Program-made: the position numbers and the translations under genes
Shown: positions 45,673 through 57,200 of the stretch, piece after piece
How positions within the stretch are numbered: the stretch's first letter is position 1
How the letters are laid out: every line of letters begins with the position of its first letter
The notes under the pieces: model-generated
What the model saw: only the letters and a program-made list of their open reading frames with translations
Told to the model about the DNA's origin: nothing
Databases searched by the model: none
From: Lasiosphaeris hirsuta
Lineage: Eukaryota; Ascomycota; Sordariomycetes; Sordariales; Lasiosphaeriaceae
Length of the DNA stretch: 64,000 bases
Assembly (NCBI GenBank): GCA_030549175.1
Contig: JAUKUA010000002.1
Coordinates: forward strand, 1,364,001-1,428,000
Direction of reading: 5' to 3'

Positions 45673-46240
45673 TGCCCGTCCCGGTGCTCAAATAGGTGTA
45701 CATGGCACGAGGAGATAACAGCTACGGTGCACCCAGACGGGCTCTTTACCTACACACTAATACTGAAGGCATCCGAAGGGATGGGAACACTCAAATGAGA
45801 AAAGAAAGCTGGGCAGTCCAGGGCCATACAGTCTTCACAGAGGTATTTACGCTTTTCAATCATGGGCAGTGAACTATTGTGTATAAACCTGGACAAGTCC
45901 ACTGCATTGACCAGTAGAGTCTGTAAAAATGGTGCCGTGAAAACACTGTGGCGGTGACCAAGCAGTATGTACGAGACGGGTACCTCCAGCTAGGTACCAG
46001 TATCGAACCTCCCATATCCCGGCTCCATCATAGACTATATTCCTAGAGACCCGAAAAAAGACAGCAAATTGTGATCTGAAATTTCGAGATACACTCGCGC
46101 CTGTCTATCACAGCCGACAAAAGCGCCCTGCTTTGAAGTCGACCTTGCCATCACCGTAAGGTAGGAAACCTTGGTGTACTACTTGTGAATATGCTGCCTA
46201 TTCACCAATTGCAAGTCAGTGCCCTATCCAATGGGTAGAT
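45673..46240. other. Intergenic region
   Basis: About 570 bases, AT-rich, no gene seen. A GGTACCTCCAGCTAGGTACC near-palindrome is at about 45979-45998. Confidence 0.5.
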
Positions 46241-46585
46241 TCAGACATTGAGATATGTATGCAGGTCGCTTACTGTATAGATAGACACCATCACGACCAT
46301 CCGGTACTTGTAGCAACCGGGACACTGTGAATGGGCGCATTGGTTGCGAGTACCAGGCTTCTTGACGCCGCATGCGGACGTGTTAGAATCATGGAAGGAT
46401 TCCAGCCCGCGCTTCCTACACTGGCAACAAAACCAACCGTCGCCTCTGCACTCGGGGCAGAATGCTTTGGTATCAAGAGTTATAATTTACGAGGCTTTGT
46501 GGTCACCCGTTTGTCGGCATGAATGTCTGAGGGTGCCATCACGACTGTGATTGCAGCTCCAAGTAACAATGTACTGCGTACACAT
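46241..46585 (-). pseudogene. Cysteine-rich small protein gene with one in-frame stop
   Basis: Reading on the minus strand from ATG 46585 gives MCTQYIVTWSCNHSRDG and then, after an in-frame TAA, continues with FCPECRGDGWFCCQC, a lone Cys, and QCAHSQCPGC before a TGA at 46241. The order CxxC, GWxCxxC, C, CxHxxCxxC is the same as in the intact gene at 47393 on the other strand. The stop falls in the variable linker between the N-terminal and first CxxC blocks; a 40-base intron covering it cannot be excluded but has poor signals. Metal binding is inferred from the paired cysteines. Confidence 0.6.
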
Positions 46586-47392
46586 TGTCGTATCGAATAG
46601 GCAGTCGTATGAAGAATGAAGCAGGTAGAAGCCGTGGCCTGGGATGCAGTAGATCCACACGCAGGTGTCTCGGTAAGCTACGTCGAAGGCGCGCTGTGGG
46701 GAGAAGTAGGTGTTGGTTGCTTTCCAAGTTGCCGGGGTTTGTAGTTATCCTCTGGATGGGGTTGAGGACTTGGATGCTGCATGTAAAACACAGCGGGAAC
46801 ATGGGCGTTTATATCATGATATACCCACCAGGGTAGAAACCCAAGCCTCGTGGCAATCGCCAGTTACATACACCCAGAGACAGATGAGGAGCTGGTAAAT
46901 CAACATCAAATGACCCAACATGTCCAGTTGATGTAAGCACCACCTCGCCCTGAGATCAGATGGAGTTGGCACAGTGTCACATAGGTGTCGTTTTCTTCAT
47001 GCTTGCGCCAAGGGGGGACACCATGTGAACTGGAGTGTTTACAACTCGTTACCATGCGTACCTAAGACCGGATAATCCTCGCTAACGTGTCCTGTGTCAT
47101 GAACATCGCACAGAGTGTCCCGTATCAGGCAATAGCTGTTCCACTCCACATATATAATGCCCCCCCCCCCCTCCCCTCCCCGTCGCAGTTCCAATACCCA
47201 ATTCCTGGCATCCACACCACATCAAACATCTGGGCATTCAGTTACAACTGCACAACCACTACTCTAGCAGTCCCAGAGGTACTACACAACACAGCATCAT
47301 TGCACGTCCACCCGCCAACTGACGCAATACAGTACCTACACCCTCGACTTCGAGTTATTTACACATGCATACAACTTGCTACCAAGATCACA
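46586..47392. other. Spacer between two inverted cysteine-rich genes
   Basis: About 800 bases. A C10 run is at about 47161-47170. No separate gene supported; it contains both divergent 5' regions. Confidence 0.5.
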
Positions 47393-47686
47393 ATGTGCAA
47401 AAAGACAGTGACAACCTGGGAAAAGTGCGGCTGCACCGAGGGAAAGACGGACAAATGCTTTAAGCCAGGCTGCAACACAGTTTCCACAACCAAAGCCGAG
47501 ACAAAGTATGGCAAGCGCTGTTCTTCATGCAAAACTAAAATCGGCTGGACTTGCCATAATTGTTACGCCACGCACTCTTCTGGGTATACCACGTCATGCG
47601 ATACCAAGGCACTTAACCTCTTCACTGGGAAGCAGGAGATTTGTGGCCATATTCGATGCGACTCGTGCACCGACAAGACGAAGTGA
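47393..47686 (+). CDS. Small cysteine-rich protein, putative zinc binder
   Basis: 97 residues from ATG 47393 (MCKKTVTTWEKCGCTEGK). Cysteines are arranged as CGC, C-x4-C, then CSSC, GWTCHNC, an isolated Cys, and CGHIRCDSC, suggesting two or three zinc knuckles. The ATG was chosen because the preceding part of the same open frame is low-complexity and the divergent relative on the minus strand also begins MC. No signal peptide, so probably intracellular. Such short CxxC proteins are abundant, uncharacterised and often found near HET-type genes in Sordariomycetes; this association is a general impression, not tested here. Confidence 0.65.
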   Translation: MCKKTVTTWEKCGCTEGKTDKCFKPGCNTVSTTKAETKYGKRCSSCKTKIGWTCHNCYATHSSGYTTSCDTKALNLFTGKQEICGHIRCDSCTDKTK

Positions 47687-48108
47687 AGGGGAAATTGACA
47701 AAATAAGTCGTGTATCAAATATCAGATCAGCTCACTTGCTGTATTCTCATTTATAGGGTATTCCTCGTTGAGCATACTTTGCAAATATCTTATCATTGCC
47801 ACTATTGACAACTTGAAGTAAAATGGTGAGTCAAGTCTACCATGGTGTGCTCTGACCGAATTCTTAGCTTACATTTCATTTACCACTCCATGGCTCTTTA
47901 GAGGTCGGGGACGGGGTGTGACAAAAGGGCTTGAATTGGGAGAAGGAAAGTTCCGTTCACAAATCGAGGTTTGGAAGCGGAGAGCAGTGAAATCTTTGTC
48001 TTGTTTCTGTTGAATGCTTGATTTGGGATTAGATTGAGTGTCAGGTAGCAGCTGAGCACATCGATCCCACCTTGTCATGTCCACCAGCGTTCTCTTGATT
48101 TAGAGACT
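47687..48108. other. Convergent spacer
   Basis: About 420 bases without a supported gene. Confidence 0.5.
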
Positions 48109-49310
48109 TTAGTTATAGCCATCATCATGTCCCACAATGTAGTCCCTCATTTCCCTCTCAAAGCGTTCGGATAAGAAGGGCTGAAATTGCAGGCAAGACG
48201 TCTCGGCGGAGTGGCGCCATGTGCGACTCAGCCAGACTTGGTCCAAAAGCTCGGGTGCAAAGGTACCGGGAGAAAAAATCAGCCTCATTCTGACTGAGTG
48301 CCATGTTCGAGTTGTCCATGTCCCGTCCGTCCGCTTGCCCGCCTCGGAATGGGGTGAAAGTCGTCGGCGGCTGGCTGAATATACTCGCGGCAGCCCTGAG
48401 CTCGTGGAGGCGTTCTGTTTTCTGCCTGTCGGCTCGGTAGAAATCTTGGTCGAAGCCCTCATCCCCTTTGCCGGGCGGCATGAAACCAACCACTGAGAGC
48501 CAGACGGCGTCGCTCCACATCCACCGTCGCGTCCTCTCCACCCACGACCTCTTCAACTTCGTGGTAAGTCTCGCCCGGCCCGACGCCGAAGAAGATTAGC
48601 TGATTGAAACGAGGCACTATGTATTTTGCTCAGCTGGGTTCAGCGATCCTGAAGACGCCGCCGTCTGCGGTGCTGGCGGGTTTGGTAGCGTAGAGCCGCA
48701 AGCCGCCTCCCCAATCTGGTAGCCATGGCTCACCGGGATCGGTCAGGTAAAGAATGAAGCTGAGCCTCCGATTTCTGCTCTTAGGGTTGCAGTCGTCGTG
48801 CGTGAGTAGATGGTCACCCAGCACGTACATGTTTACTGCCATGCTTGACCGAGTACCGCTCAGAGGGCCGACGCCCGTGATGCTCGATACCCACGCTCGG
48901 AATTCGGGTCCATTGAGGGCATCCCGTAGCTGTGTGAGGTTAGGCAAAAGCTCTGGCGCGTATTCGTCCGGATTGGAGATGTTTGCCAGGTGAGTTGACC
49001 GCTGGATGCGGTACACCTTGTTCTCGTCGAACTTGAATGTGAGGCTCCGATTAACCTCACTGCGGACTTATCTCAGGGCATCATCCCGCATGGCGTCCTG
49101 GATAACCATGTGTGGGAAAGGTCGACCTTCTTGATACGTGCACCGTAGGGACTCGGCGTTCTTCGAGTCGAAGAGGCCAGCCTGAAAAAGCATGGTCCGT
49201 AGCAACAGAAAATGGAATCCGGTAAAGAGCTTGACAGGAAGGACTACTGGATGTTTACTTTTTTGTCGCTTTGCTGGAGAAAATAATACTTCTTGCTTTT
49301 GGCGTAGCAT
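48109..49310 (-). pseudogene. Tpa1/Ofd1-like prolyl hydroxylase (2OG-Fe(II) oxygenase), disrupted
   Basis: The pieces match the Tpa1/Ofd1 prolyl dihydroxylase family: the N-terminal AGLFDSKNAESLR after an intron ending TTTTTCAG, QRSTHLANISNPDEYAPELL, the catalytic HxD region GDHLLTHDDCNPKSRNRRLS, FILYLTDPGEPWLPDWGG, then PRFNQLIFFGVGPGETYHEV and the C-terminal PELLDQVWLSRTW. Known members hydroxylate ribosomal protein uS12 or regulate sterol-responsive factors. Here the frame has a TAA after MRDDALR (about 49069), a TGA after FRIAEPS (about 48630), and two frame changes (near 48475 and, in a T run, near 48285). The stops could come from CAA and CGA. The Fe(II) ligands His and Asp survive, so decay looks recent. 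Confidence 0.82.
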
Positions 49311-49659
49311 GCGAATCTTATGACGTTTGTGTGCCAACAGACAAGCAAACGCAGTTGTGTGCACACGATAAGATGATGACTAAAGAATTACTGGGTGGCA
49401 GAAGTCTTTTTTGGCAGGATTGGGGTTATGTATGGGGATTATAGTGGTGTGAGACCTTTTTAACAAATGCCCCGAGCCCTCCTCTTAACTAAGCTTTCAA
49501 AAGTTCTTAATCGCGACTACTCTTCTTCAATCTTTCCCCACTCTGTACCTGCTCTTTTTCTCCCAAACTTTTCCTACTTTATGACAAGGATAAATTCTCC
49601 CCTACTCCTTCTTCCCTTCTCCCGAAATCCATCCACCAACTACCTCCAGTTCCCTCAAA
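49311..49659. other. Spacer between two pseudogenes
   Basis: About 350 bases; CT-rich just before ATG 49660, like a fungal leader. Confidence 0.45.
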
Positions 49660-51404
49660 ATGTCGTCATCCTCACTAGTCAACTTTGGGGTGGTTCTATC
49701 TGGGAAGGCTAATCCCTCCGACTTTGCGCGCCATAAGAGGGCGAGATATCGCTACACCGAGTACTCCTCCTCCGACTCGAGTGATGCTGGCACCTTCCTC
49801 GTGTCAAATGTCAAGTTCCGCGTTGGCGCTCCCCCCCTCCAATCTGGGAAAGAATCGTAAAAAAAAACGAAGAAGTTTGTCGACGCAGCGATACGCAACG
49901 GATATCTCGAAGACGTTGAGATTGGTATTGAGATGATCGCCGAGGAGCTTACCCTCGCAAAGTACATCACTCCCATTCCGCTAGTGACCTCACGGATACC
50001 TTCTACGAGGATTGGCAGCACATCACGGAGGGTGCCCTCGATATCCTCGATTCTTATCCCGCCACAAAGTCAAGAGTCACCAGTATCGCGTTGTTTAAAC
50101 TTGGCTTCTTGACGACATACGAGGGCAACCCTTCGACAGTCTATATATCAGTCAACTATGAATCGGAGGAAAACCACTGGCCCCCTGTGGTAGGAGAAAT
50201 CCAGCAGCTCCTAAACCGCTACCCCTACAAGCTTCAGGTCCATATGGAGCACAATACATCCAGCGAGCTCTGCCCATTGTTATTCCCTTTAGTCAACAGA
50301 CCTATGACTGATACGAAAAGGCAGATATGGCCTGCCAAGAAGTACAAGAATCTCGTCGGACTTAGGGAGGACATTGGCCCTGAATGCTACATCAAAGTGA
50401 GCAATTCTAGCGACGACCGTTCTCCTGGTTTTGGGACCCTGGGATGCTAGGTCGAAATCAAAACCATAAAGGAGCCTGGCTAGACGAAGTATGCCCTGAC
50501 GAACTACCATATCGTACGCCCAGCCTTTAAAGGCTTTCAGCTTGGCACGAACGACAAGGACGAGGCAAGCATCCTCAAGCCGGTCAAAGACTCAGACCTC
50601 TAGAAGGCTGACATAGATGGGATAGGCCCGAAATTCGACTCAAAGGCGGCGGAGATTGAGCACCCAGCGCACATCAGACATTGCTTCACCATTCAACTCT
50701 TAACAGAGGATATCGAGAATCACCCCGACCATCCTGACACCGCTGGATTCATCGAGCTTTTGGATAAGGCCAAGTCATTTTTCGACAACAATAAGCAGCA
50801 TCTCGGTAGCATCTTCTGTGCATCAGATTACACTCGCAAAACAGCAAATGACGGGCGTCTCGACTGGACTTTGATCAAACCTACGGACACAGGTGTCGCT
50901 CGAATCGGAAAGAATTCTCTCCCCACTCGTAAAGACTAGGCAAATAGAGGGCATATCACGCGCCGCCCGTGGGATCACGGAACTCTCGAGCAGCCGCCGG
51001 CCCACGGCCTTCGATCCATCCCGAATAGGGGTTTGATTTTCAAAGTTGGTACGGCCACGGGCGCAACTGGGGGAATATTTTCGACGATCAAGCCCAGGGT
51101 ACACTCCAAGGAGGATACACATATCGAGCCCTAGATGAAATCTCGACATCGGCCATACCTGTCCAATGAGTTCATGTACATAGGCCTACCGGAGGTTAGT
51201 TAGCGCTAGCTGGCTAAGCAGGATGATTCTGGATCGGTGGTATTTGATACACAGGGGAGAGCGGCGGAGCTGTTGTTTAGAGGACACACAGTTCAGCAGG
51301 CGACGAGCTCCTATGCGTATATCACGCCCATCGAGGATGTTTTTACTGACATTAAGGCGTTCTCAAAAGGCGAGATCACGGACATTCACATCGCAGAGGA
51401 TTGA
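49660..51404 (+). pseudogene. Trypsin-like-fold peptidase-type protein, seven in-frame TAG codons
   Basis: From ATG 49660 the coding trace runs through two early frame changes (an A8 run near 49860 and near 49980) into one long frame from about 50000 to TGA 51404. That frame has seven TAG codons and no TAA or TGA before its end. The translation is otherwise coherent: TVYISVNYESEENHWPP, ALTNYHIVRPAFKGF with the catalytic-type His, FKVGTATGATGGIFS, then DDSGSVVFDTQGRAAELL with the nucleophile Ser, and ITPIEDVFTDIK. TNYHIV plus DSGSVVFD indicates a chymotrypsin-like fold; the residue before DSGS is Asp rather than the usual Gly. CAG-to-TAG change at CpA sites fits RIP. Parent family is fungal and poorly described. 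Confidence 0.7.
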
Positions 51405-51790
51405 TCCCTGAGGAGGGCGTGCCAGCGCCTCGGTTAGAAAGGAGTCTCTACCTTTAGAACTAGTATCAATCTTATACTTTTTCTTCAGCTCCCATCCCTG
51501 AGTCTCTAGCTTCCTCATGGAGTTGTGCAGCACCTGCCATTCGAAGTCGGTATAGCGCCGAGCATCATCTAGTACTACTTGGTAACAAGGTCCAGCGCCC
51601 CGGCAGAGACACGATAAGGTGCTCTTCCCAGCCATCCTTTACCCAGTAAGTCGAAGCGCAAGTGCTGCTTCTCGTTAGAAGCCGCCTCCTTGATGTTATG
51701 CTCCATGAACTTGACCATCTTGATAGACTAATCGCCCTCGTCGGCGCGCGCGGCGAGCGCAGGGTCGGAAACTTCCATATCTAGTACAGA
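51363..51790 (-). pseudogene. Fragment of an unrecognised gene on the opposite strand
   Basis: Minus-strand reading gives MEVSDPALAARADEGD, a TAG, SIKMVKFMEHNIKEA and then, after a frame change, VVLDDARRYTDFEWQVLHN and KLETQGWELKKKYKID. Codon choice and smooth composition suggest former coding sequence, but no family is recognised and it is interrupted by one stop and one shift. It abuts, tail to tail, the 3' end of the TAG-rich pseudogene. Low confidence. Confidence 0.35.
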
Positions 51791-54294
51791 TTAGCCGTGG
51801 CAATTGATTGAGTGACATCGAAAGGAAACTTTAGCCGGAGGGACTAAAAACGGGCCTCTAAGGCTGTGAGCGGCAGCGTATGGGATCACCCTAGCTCAGG
51901 GAAGAATCAGGAAAAGATTAGGACAAATCAGCTACAGCTCACCCCAGCTCAGGACCACGAACGAAAAAGGAAATTTCGTGAATCCAGATTCGTCTCAGAT
52001 TACCTGGCTGTAATAAGTAGCAATAGAATGGAGCGCAAGAATATAGAAGATAAGAGCAGTCGTGCGGTAGGCAGGTATAACTACCACAACAGAGAACCTC
52101 AAAACGGAGAGTAAACACGCTGGCTACCGAGCCCATTTCTTAGCCCCGGTTTTGAGGTTGGGGGGGGGGGGAGAGGGGGGGGGAAGGGGGGTTGTTTTGT
52201 TAGAGGAGCTCCAGAAATGGGACCCTCCGTATCCAGGCCCCTTTTTATCTTTCAAGTGGAGATAAGGCCTAAAATCGGTCCCATAAGAGAGCCGCGTAAA
52301 CTTGACAAGTTTCGCGGTAAACGGAGCATAGGGTGAGCAGTAGTGAGCCAAAGGTAAGCTGAAGGTAAAGCGAGCCTGATTTTAGGCTAACCATTTTCAA
52401 ATGGGGCGAAATTTTTTTTTAGAGACCGACTACCTACGTAGGTACTTAAGCAGATAAGGTACACCCCCCAGTGTATGAAACTAAAAGCAGGGGTATCTTG
52501 ACAACCGAGCGAGAGATTTGGAAACGCTGAACCTAGGAAATTGCAGTTAAAAATATCGACTACGCGACGAGCGTTAAGCCATTCCTTCATGAAGTGGCCT
52601 GTTTAGTAGTCCTTGATGCTATGATCGGTATGCTCAGGGGGCGGTGTTACCTCGGCTCGACGGAGGACTCGGAGGAGGGGAGCGAGGGGAATGTACCACT
52701 ACCAAGGTAGCATAACTCAGCCTTTAGTAGCTATTGTAGATAACGACGTAGTAAAGTAATAATAGGAGGTTGAGTAGGATAGGAAGCGCTTAGGTAACCC
52801 TAAAACCTTCTTATAACTTTAACTTCAACTGCGTTTATGTCTGTGAACGCAATGGTGTAGGTTGTGACATTTAGCTGTCTTTGAGTGTTATGAATCAATA
52901 AACAAACACGGACTGCTGCTCGTGGTATGCCCGTCGTCCATCTCATGGAAATCTGTTACAATCGGCTGAATCTGGTAGATATCCTAGAGTCAGACTCGGT
53001 CGAATCGGATAGGATCGGATCGGATCGGATCTCTACTCGATAATCTATTTTCGACACGGATTAGGGAAGCGTGCCTTGGTCATCGCTCCTTCGGCAGCTG
53101 TTGCATGTGCAATGTAACCTTTGTTTGTTTGGTTGTTGATAGCGTGCGACTCGGAAGCTATGAAGATGGGAAAGGTATGCCTCATCATCTGGCGATGGTA
53201 ACTTCCTCAGGCGCTGCTCAATCTCATTTCTCGATACCCCGGGTTTCTTTTCAGAGAGTAAAAAGGCGTTTTGGGGGCTTCAAGATCTCCGAACCTCCTC
53301 GCCGAAGTGTTACGCGCCAATAAACAAACCAGGGCAAGAGCGGACCTCGTGTGCTTGTGCACGTTGGAGCATGTCCAGGATCCGGGATCTGATGGAATAG
53401 CGGACAAGTCGGGAGGCTGTTGGGCGTCGAATGGGGGTTGTGTTACCCTGGTAGGGCGGCGTTGGGGGCGTTCGATGGTGTTAAATGGCTGCCTGCAGTT
53501 TCCCCCCATGTGCGTAGGGCTAGTGACACCACCAGCACGACGGACTTCAGCCCCCCCCCCCCCCCCCCGGGAAAGCAACCAAGCTGGATGCAGTTTGAAG
53601 TTTCTGCACCTTCCAGGTTACGGAGGTATGGTGCAGCAAACCGCACCTCCGTCATTCCATAGCTTCATGGGCTTCGGGCTGCAAGGCGCCACATTGGCTC
53701 AGCCCCTCCCAGCCCGCTAGGAGGATGCTTGCTGGCCGTGGCTGCCAATGGCTGCCACGGGCGACCACGCAAGAGTTTTCCACGTTCTTTGTCTGCACAC
53801 CTCGAAAGGGCCACGATAAAGACCGGCTGGGCGCCGTTCCGAAAACCCCGCTCGTTTGTGTTTTCCTTGTCAAATTGTCGCCGTTGTTCCTAGCGACCCC
53901 CCGTCGCTGCCCGACGCCGTCGCATCGCCAGTTGCATCCAACACGGAGCATCATCAACAGCACGCCGACAACGACTCGAGCCGAATCAAGTTGAACCGGG
54001 TCGAGTCGAGCTGCGACAGCGCCGTGTGAGGAATTTCCGAGCTGCTGAAGGCTGCAGGGCCGCGGGCAGAGAACAGCGCGGGTCATCTGCCAATTGGCCA
54101 ACGGGTCGACACTCGATACGACGCTCGATCGGCGCGACTGCCGTCAATTGCCAGACAAGTCCCGGCCCCAGATTCAGGTCCCCCGGGTCGACTGCCGCAA
54201 ACCCGGTCCACGGACCACGGGTTTAGTGATCATTTATCGACGATTTAGCGACGACTTGGCGATCATTTAGCGGGCCGTAAAGACAACAGCGACC
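51791..54294. other. Gene-poor region with simple repeats
   Basis: About 2.5 kb without a supported gene. It contains a G-rich tract at 52160-52191, the palindrome TACCTACGTAGGTA at 52431-52444, a GGATC tandem run at 53012-53031 and a C18 homopolymer at 53551-53568. AT-rich until about 53.0 kb, then GC-rich toward the next gene. It forms the right edge of the accessory island. Confidence 0.5.
53551..53568. repeat. C18 homopolymer
   Basis: Eighteen C followed by GGGAAAGC; non-coding position upstream of the 54.3 kb gene. Confidence 0.85.
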
Positions 54295-57200
54295 ATGGAA
54301 TCGCTTGCGGAGCGGGGAGGGCTGGCGACCAGGTCAATCGACTCGACGCTGTCGGCCATCACAACCACGTCAGCCACCATCACCCGCTTCGTCCGCTTGG
54401 TGCGCGCTGCACACGCCGACTTGTCGGCCGTCTCGCGCGAGCTCTCGGATCTGCGACTGCTGCTCGAACTGACGCGAGACGAGTCTGGAATCTCACTGCT
54501 ACTCCAGTCGCACATGCTGGTTTTGATCGATGCGTGTGGGAATGCCCTTATCCGCATCGACGCCGCCCTGTCGTACTGCCAGGATGCGTCACAATGGACC
54601 TCGACGGGCAGAGCAGAGATTTTGCGACTGCGGGGGAGGGTTGGGGCATTCCGAGAAGCTCTTGCCTTGGTGCTTGAGGTCGTAAGCCTGTGCGTCGACC
54701 CCAAATCCATCCAAATCCTTTCTAATCCGTTGGCCCCCCCACCCACTGAATTGCCCCCCTGAACCGCATGTTGACCTGGGTCCTATTTTGCAGCGCGGCC
54801 TGCCAAGACAACCAAGCAGATGCCACTGCCATCACAGAACAAATCACCTCCGAGGTGGACCGCCTACGGGCCCAATATCCACGTCAACTTCAAGGCGACG
54901 AGAGCATAGGATCTATGCTGGAGCCGTACCTCAATGCCATCATTAGCAGCGCTCACAAATCCCAAATCAACGTCCCGAGCAAGCCAGATGAGTCCGCATC
55001 CAAAGCAGCAGAGTAAGCCCCAGGCATTTCCTGAACCACCATATTCCCAAGCTGACCCGACGTGCCAGAACCGTTCCAAAACCGTCCGATCCGGGCGGAA
55101 CAGGGCTCGAATCGGGATTGGGAGCTTTGCGGGTGAGCGACCAGCAACCCCAGGCACCCCTCAGCAATGAAGCCCCGGGCAAGCAGGGCCAGGTGAAGCC
55201 GGGCGGGAAGCAAGAATTCGGCCAGTTTGAGACGACTGGGCCTTGGTATCCATCCCAGACCATCGCCCTCCCCTTCTACAGCGACTACCCCGAGCCTGTG
55301 TCCACGATGGAGCAGATGCAGCAGATGCAGCACCTACAACAAATGCAGCAGATGCACCAGATGCACCAGATGCAACAGCTGCGAGGCTTCCCGCAGTCGC
55401 AATACCAGCAACAGATAAACCCAAGCCAGTCCTCGCCCGGCTTCCGTCCAGGCTTTCCCATCCCACCACCTCAGATGACACCGCCCCTTCAGTTCCAGCA
55501 ACCGCACCCACACATGACGCACTCGGCCACTCTTCCTCTATCAAACCGCTATGGATGGGGTCCCGGCGCGAGCTCGCCGTCGATACGATCAGAGCCCTTT
55601 CCCTCGGCGACGTACCCGGATTCCCCCGTCCTACAATCTGACCGGTGGTCGGAGCATTACCAGCCTTCCGACCCGTCCAGGTTCAGCGATTCTACCCACT
55701 CTCGCAACACATCCGTCGTCTCCAGCTCGCTGCACCCGAGCGGCAGTATCAGGAGCACCAACTCCAACCCCCGTATCCCATCCAGCATGAGCCAGGCCTC
55801 GGTCCTGTACCGCCCCGGCTCCGAGAGCCCCGGTCTTCCCTCGTCCGGCGCGCTATCCCCAGCTCCGGGATTCCTGCGGACGCATACCCCGAGGTCATCA
55901 ACCCCCTATTCGACCCACTCGGCGCCTGTCCGTCAGGACACCGGTTCCACAGCTATTGCCAGCAACAACGCGCCGCCACCCCAGATCTATCTCAACATAT
56001 CTCCGCTGCGCCATCTGATGGCAGAGAAGGGCAAGACCCAAGACATTGCTCACATCGACTGCTCGCCGACGTCTACCTACGTCGCCGCGCGACACAGCAA
56101 CAAGTACTTGCGCATCTGGTCCATCACCAAGAACGCCATCCACGCCTCGATCAAGGTGACCTCGTATGTGTCACCGCAACCCCGGTCCCGCGAGTACTTT
56201 GTGCGCAGTCACGCAATTCTTTCCGAGAACGCCGGGTTGATCGGCATCACGACGCACTTTGGCTTGACGCTCGAGATCTACAACTTCACCAAGGGCGGCT
56301 CCTCGTCCAAAAAAGTCCAAGTCATCGATGACGCACACCGATGGGCCTCGAGCCAGCTCGACGCCTACCACACCAACTACGCCCCGCTCGTTGTCTACCG
56401 GCCCAAGGGCGACCGCATCGACCGCTTCTTCCTGGCCCGGCACCCCGGCGCCAAGAAGCCCTTCTGGGAGGACGCGACCAACGCCATCGAGCTCCTCAAA
56501 GCCGACCTGCCCTTCGTACCCAAGTTCCCCGAGATGGCCTACTCAGCCAACTCGCCCTTCCTCGTCGCGGCCGCCGGCCCGCGCCCCGGCGACCCGCCGC
56601 GCGCCCAGGCCACCATCCTGATCGCCTGGCAGATGACGCCCGTGGCGGACAACAAGCTGCAGGCGCGCAGCCCCGTCGACACGATCCGCTCCATGGAGGA
56701 CGACTCGCACCACAAGCCGTACCGCTTCTGCGTGCCCGACTACCCGGCGCTGCAGACAGCGCTGCCTTCGTGCCTGGCCGCCCACGGCACCCTCGCCGTC
56801 AGCATCTGGATCCCCGCCAACCACACCGAGGTGCAGCTGCCGGGCAACAAGTACAAGCGGAAGCCGATGCCGGCCGCCGAGCGCTTCATCCTGGTGTGGG
56901 ACCTCCCCGCCAATGCGACGCGCATCTTCGCCATCCCCAACGTCCAGGCGTGCATCTCGCCCGACTGCCGCTGGGTCGCGTACTGCGATGCGAACGCGGG
57001 CCTGTTCGTGGTGCTGGACGTCGCGCGGGGCGAGGAGATTTGGCGGTGGCCGGATGCAGCCAAGGGTGGTGCGTTTGCCTCGTTTGGGCAGCTTGAGAGC
57101 CTGCAGAAGGTGACTGTGTTTGAGTTCTCGGCAGACAGCCAGATGCTGGTCATTGGTGATGCCACGGGCGGCGTGGGCGTGTACAAGGTGAAGGAGATAG

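Noticed and set aside
49660..51404. Use of TAG as a sense codon or programmed readthrough
   Set aside because: Other intact genes here end in TAG, and the same frame also has upstream frame shifts, so mutation is simpler.
52160..52191. G-rich tract as a telomere-like or regulatory quadruplex
   Set aside because: Irregular G runs without the TTAGGG repeat; equally likely to be simple low-complexity sequence in decayed DNA.
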